From contig VZSE01006029.1 of the NCBI GenBank assembly GCA_013398275.1, positions 2,384,000-2,447,999 on the forward strand: DNA of 64,000 bases, read 5' to 3'. This DNA comes from Promerops cafer (Eukaryota > Chordata > Aves > Passeriformes > Nectariniidae). Position numbers and translations under genes: made by a program. Numbering within the stretch: position 1 is the stretch's first letter; every line of letters begins with the position of its first letter. The notes under the pieces are model-generated. The model did not search any database and had not been told where the DNA came from. It worked only from the letters and a program-made list of their open reading frames with translations. Below, one piece after another: positions 62,990 through 64,000 of the stretch.

Positions 62990-64000
62990 GATAGACCACT
63001 CGTGGATAAGGAATTGGCTGTATTGTTGCACTCAAAGTGTTGCAGTCAGTGGCTCATAATTCCAAGTGGAGGTTGGGGATGAGCAGCATGGCTCAGGGGG
63101 TGGCACTGGGACCAATGATGATCAACATCTTTGTGGGTGACGTGGACAGTGGGGTCCAGTGCACCTCGGGAATTTCACTGACAACACCAAGCTGTGGTGC
63201 AGTCGACTTGCTGGAGGGAAAGGATGCTGTCCAGAGGGACCTGGACAGGCTTGAGAGGTGGGCCAGTGTGAACCTCAAGAAGTTCAACAAGACCAAATGC
63301 AAGGTCCAAAACCTGAGGCAAGGCAATGCCAAGCACAAAGACAGGCTGGGCAGAGAATGGATTGCGAGCAGCTCTGAGGAGAAGGACTTGGGGGTGTTGG
63401 TTGACAAGAAGCTCAACATGACCCGGCAATGTGCCCTCACAGCCCAGAAAGCCAACCCTGTCCTGGGCTGCATCAGAAGCAAGGCCAGCAGGGTGGTTCC
63501 ACCCCTCTCTGCTCTCATGAGACCCCACCTGGAGTCCAGCTCTGGGGACATGGACCTTTTGGAGTGAGTCTAGAGGAGGGTGAGGAAGATGATCAGAGGG
63601 CTGGAGCACATCTCCTACAACAACAGACTGACAGAGCAGGGGTTATTCTGCCTGGAGAAAAGTCTGGAGAGAGACCTTCCAGAATTTAATGTGGGCCTAC
63701 AAGAAAGTTGGAGAGTGAATTTTGACAAGCATATATATTTATAGGACAAGGGGCAAAGGCTTTAAATTGAATGAAAGTAGGTTTAGATTAGATATAAGGC
63801 AGAATATTTTTTAAGATGAGGATGGTGAGGAAGTAGAGCAGGTTGTTAAGAAAGGTTGTGGAACACATCTCTGGAAGTGTTCAAGGCCAGGTTGGATGGG
63901 ACTTGGAGCAACTTGTCTAGTGGAAGTTGTCACTCCCTGTGGGGGGTTTGAACTGGATGATCTTGAAGGTGACTTCCAACCCAAAGCATTATTTGATTCT
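62990..64000 (+). mobile_element. CR1 LINE, late ORF2 (RT) through 3' UTR, runs to window edge
   Basis: CR1 ORF2 encodes an endonuclease plus reverse transcriptase that copies its own transcript at a nicked target. Here the copy begins inside the RT region (GGATAAGGAATTGGCTG near 63004) and follows the consensus through CAGGGGGTGGCACTGGGACC, the palm region near 63167-63195, and the well-kept C-terminal block with GAVDLLEG, RDLDRLERWA, EKDLGVLVDKKLNM and PHLES (to about 63567). After a stop it continues with the 3' UTR (TTCAAGGCCAGGTTGGATGG, GGATGATCTTGAAGG, CTTCCAACCC) to a decayed tail TTATTTGATTCT at the last base. The palm motif, normally F-A-D-D in CR1, reads as Phe-Thr-Asp-Asn (about 63173-63184), and the frame shifts just after it, so the copy is dead. 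The long overlapping minus-strand frames (63093-63609) are shadows. Confidence 0.95.

Noticed and set aside
63093..63609. Two minus-strand frames of 144 and 152 codons
   Set aside because: They are antisense shadows of the CR1 reverse-transcriptase region.

Overview
This window reads as vertebrate nuclear DNA, most probably from a bird. The main evidence is the interspersed repeats. Several 5'-truncated CR1 LINE copies end in the avian-type tail ("...cttccaac...attctatgattct"). There are no recognisable Alu/B1-type SINEs or L1 elements. The background is AT-rich and CpG-poor, with many A/C-only or G/T-only simple tracts. No bacterial-style operons, CRISPR arrays, rRNA or tRNA genes are visible. 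I could not confirm a single protein-coding gene. The open frames are short, overlap on both strands, and almost all look like chance frames. The window is best read as intergenic or deep intronic sequence.

Layout. 1-8 kb: unique AT-rich DNA with one speculative 3'-terminal exon (4704-5045, weak BTB/POZ-like peptide, AATAAA downstream) and A/C-only tracts. 8.2-9.5 kb: a CpG-retaining, conserved-looking element, then an ancient L2-group LINE relic. 9.5-31 kb: mostly unique sequence with a CpG-retaining patch near 13.9 kb, a CR1 tail at 16.0 kb, a probable minus-strand CR1 relic at 22.8 kb, a second CpG patch at 24.9 kb, and poly-T tracts with assembly Ns at 29.9 and 31.2 kb. 31-45 kb: an old CR1 at 33.0-33.4 kb, an unclassified repeat-like block at 34.4-35.2 kb, an RFX X-box/CCAAT pair at 38.8 kb, and a clear CR1 at 43.8-44.3 kb. 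45-58 kb: (AAAAC)n, a 179-bp pure-purine compound microsatellite at 50.4 kb, a conserved-looking regulatory candidate at 54.6-55.0 kb, and a CR1 at 56.2-56.7 kb. 58.9-60.9 kb: a second L2-group relic with a decayed reverse-transcriptase active-site motif and a recognisable 3' UTR. 62.3 kb: a (CTAT)n microsatellite. 63.0-64.0 kb: the longest CR1, about 1 kb, with the end of the RT region and the 3' UTR, reaching the window edge.

The features do not work together as a gene system, and I found no new multi-gene biological system. The most useful leads are the candidate regulatory elements, the two ancient LINE relics, the plus-strand bias of the LINEs (compatible with an antisense-biased intron of a minus-strand gene), and the speculative exon. 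Family calls come from recognising consensus patterns by eye, with no database search, so boundaries are approximate.
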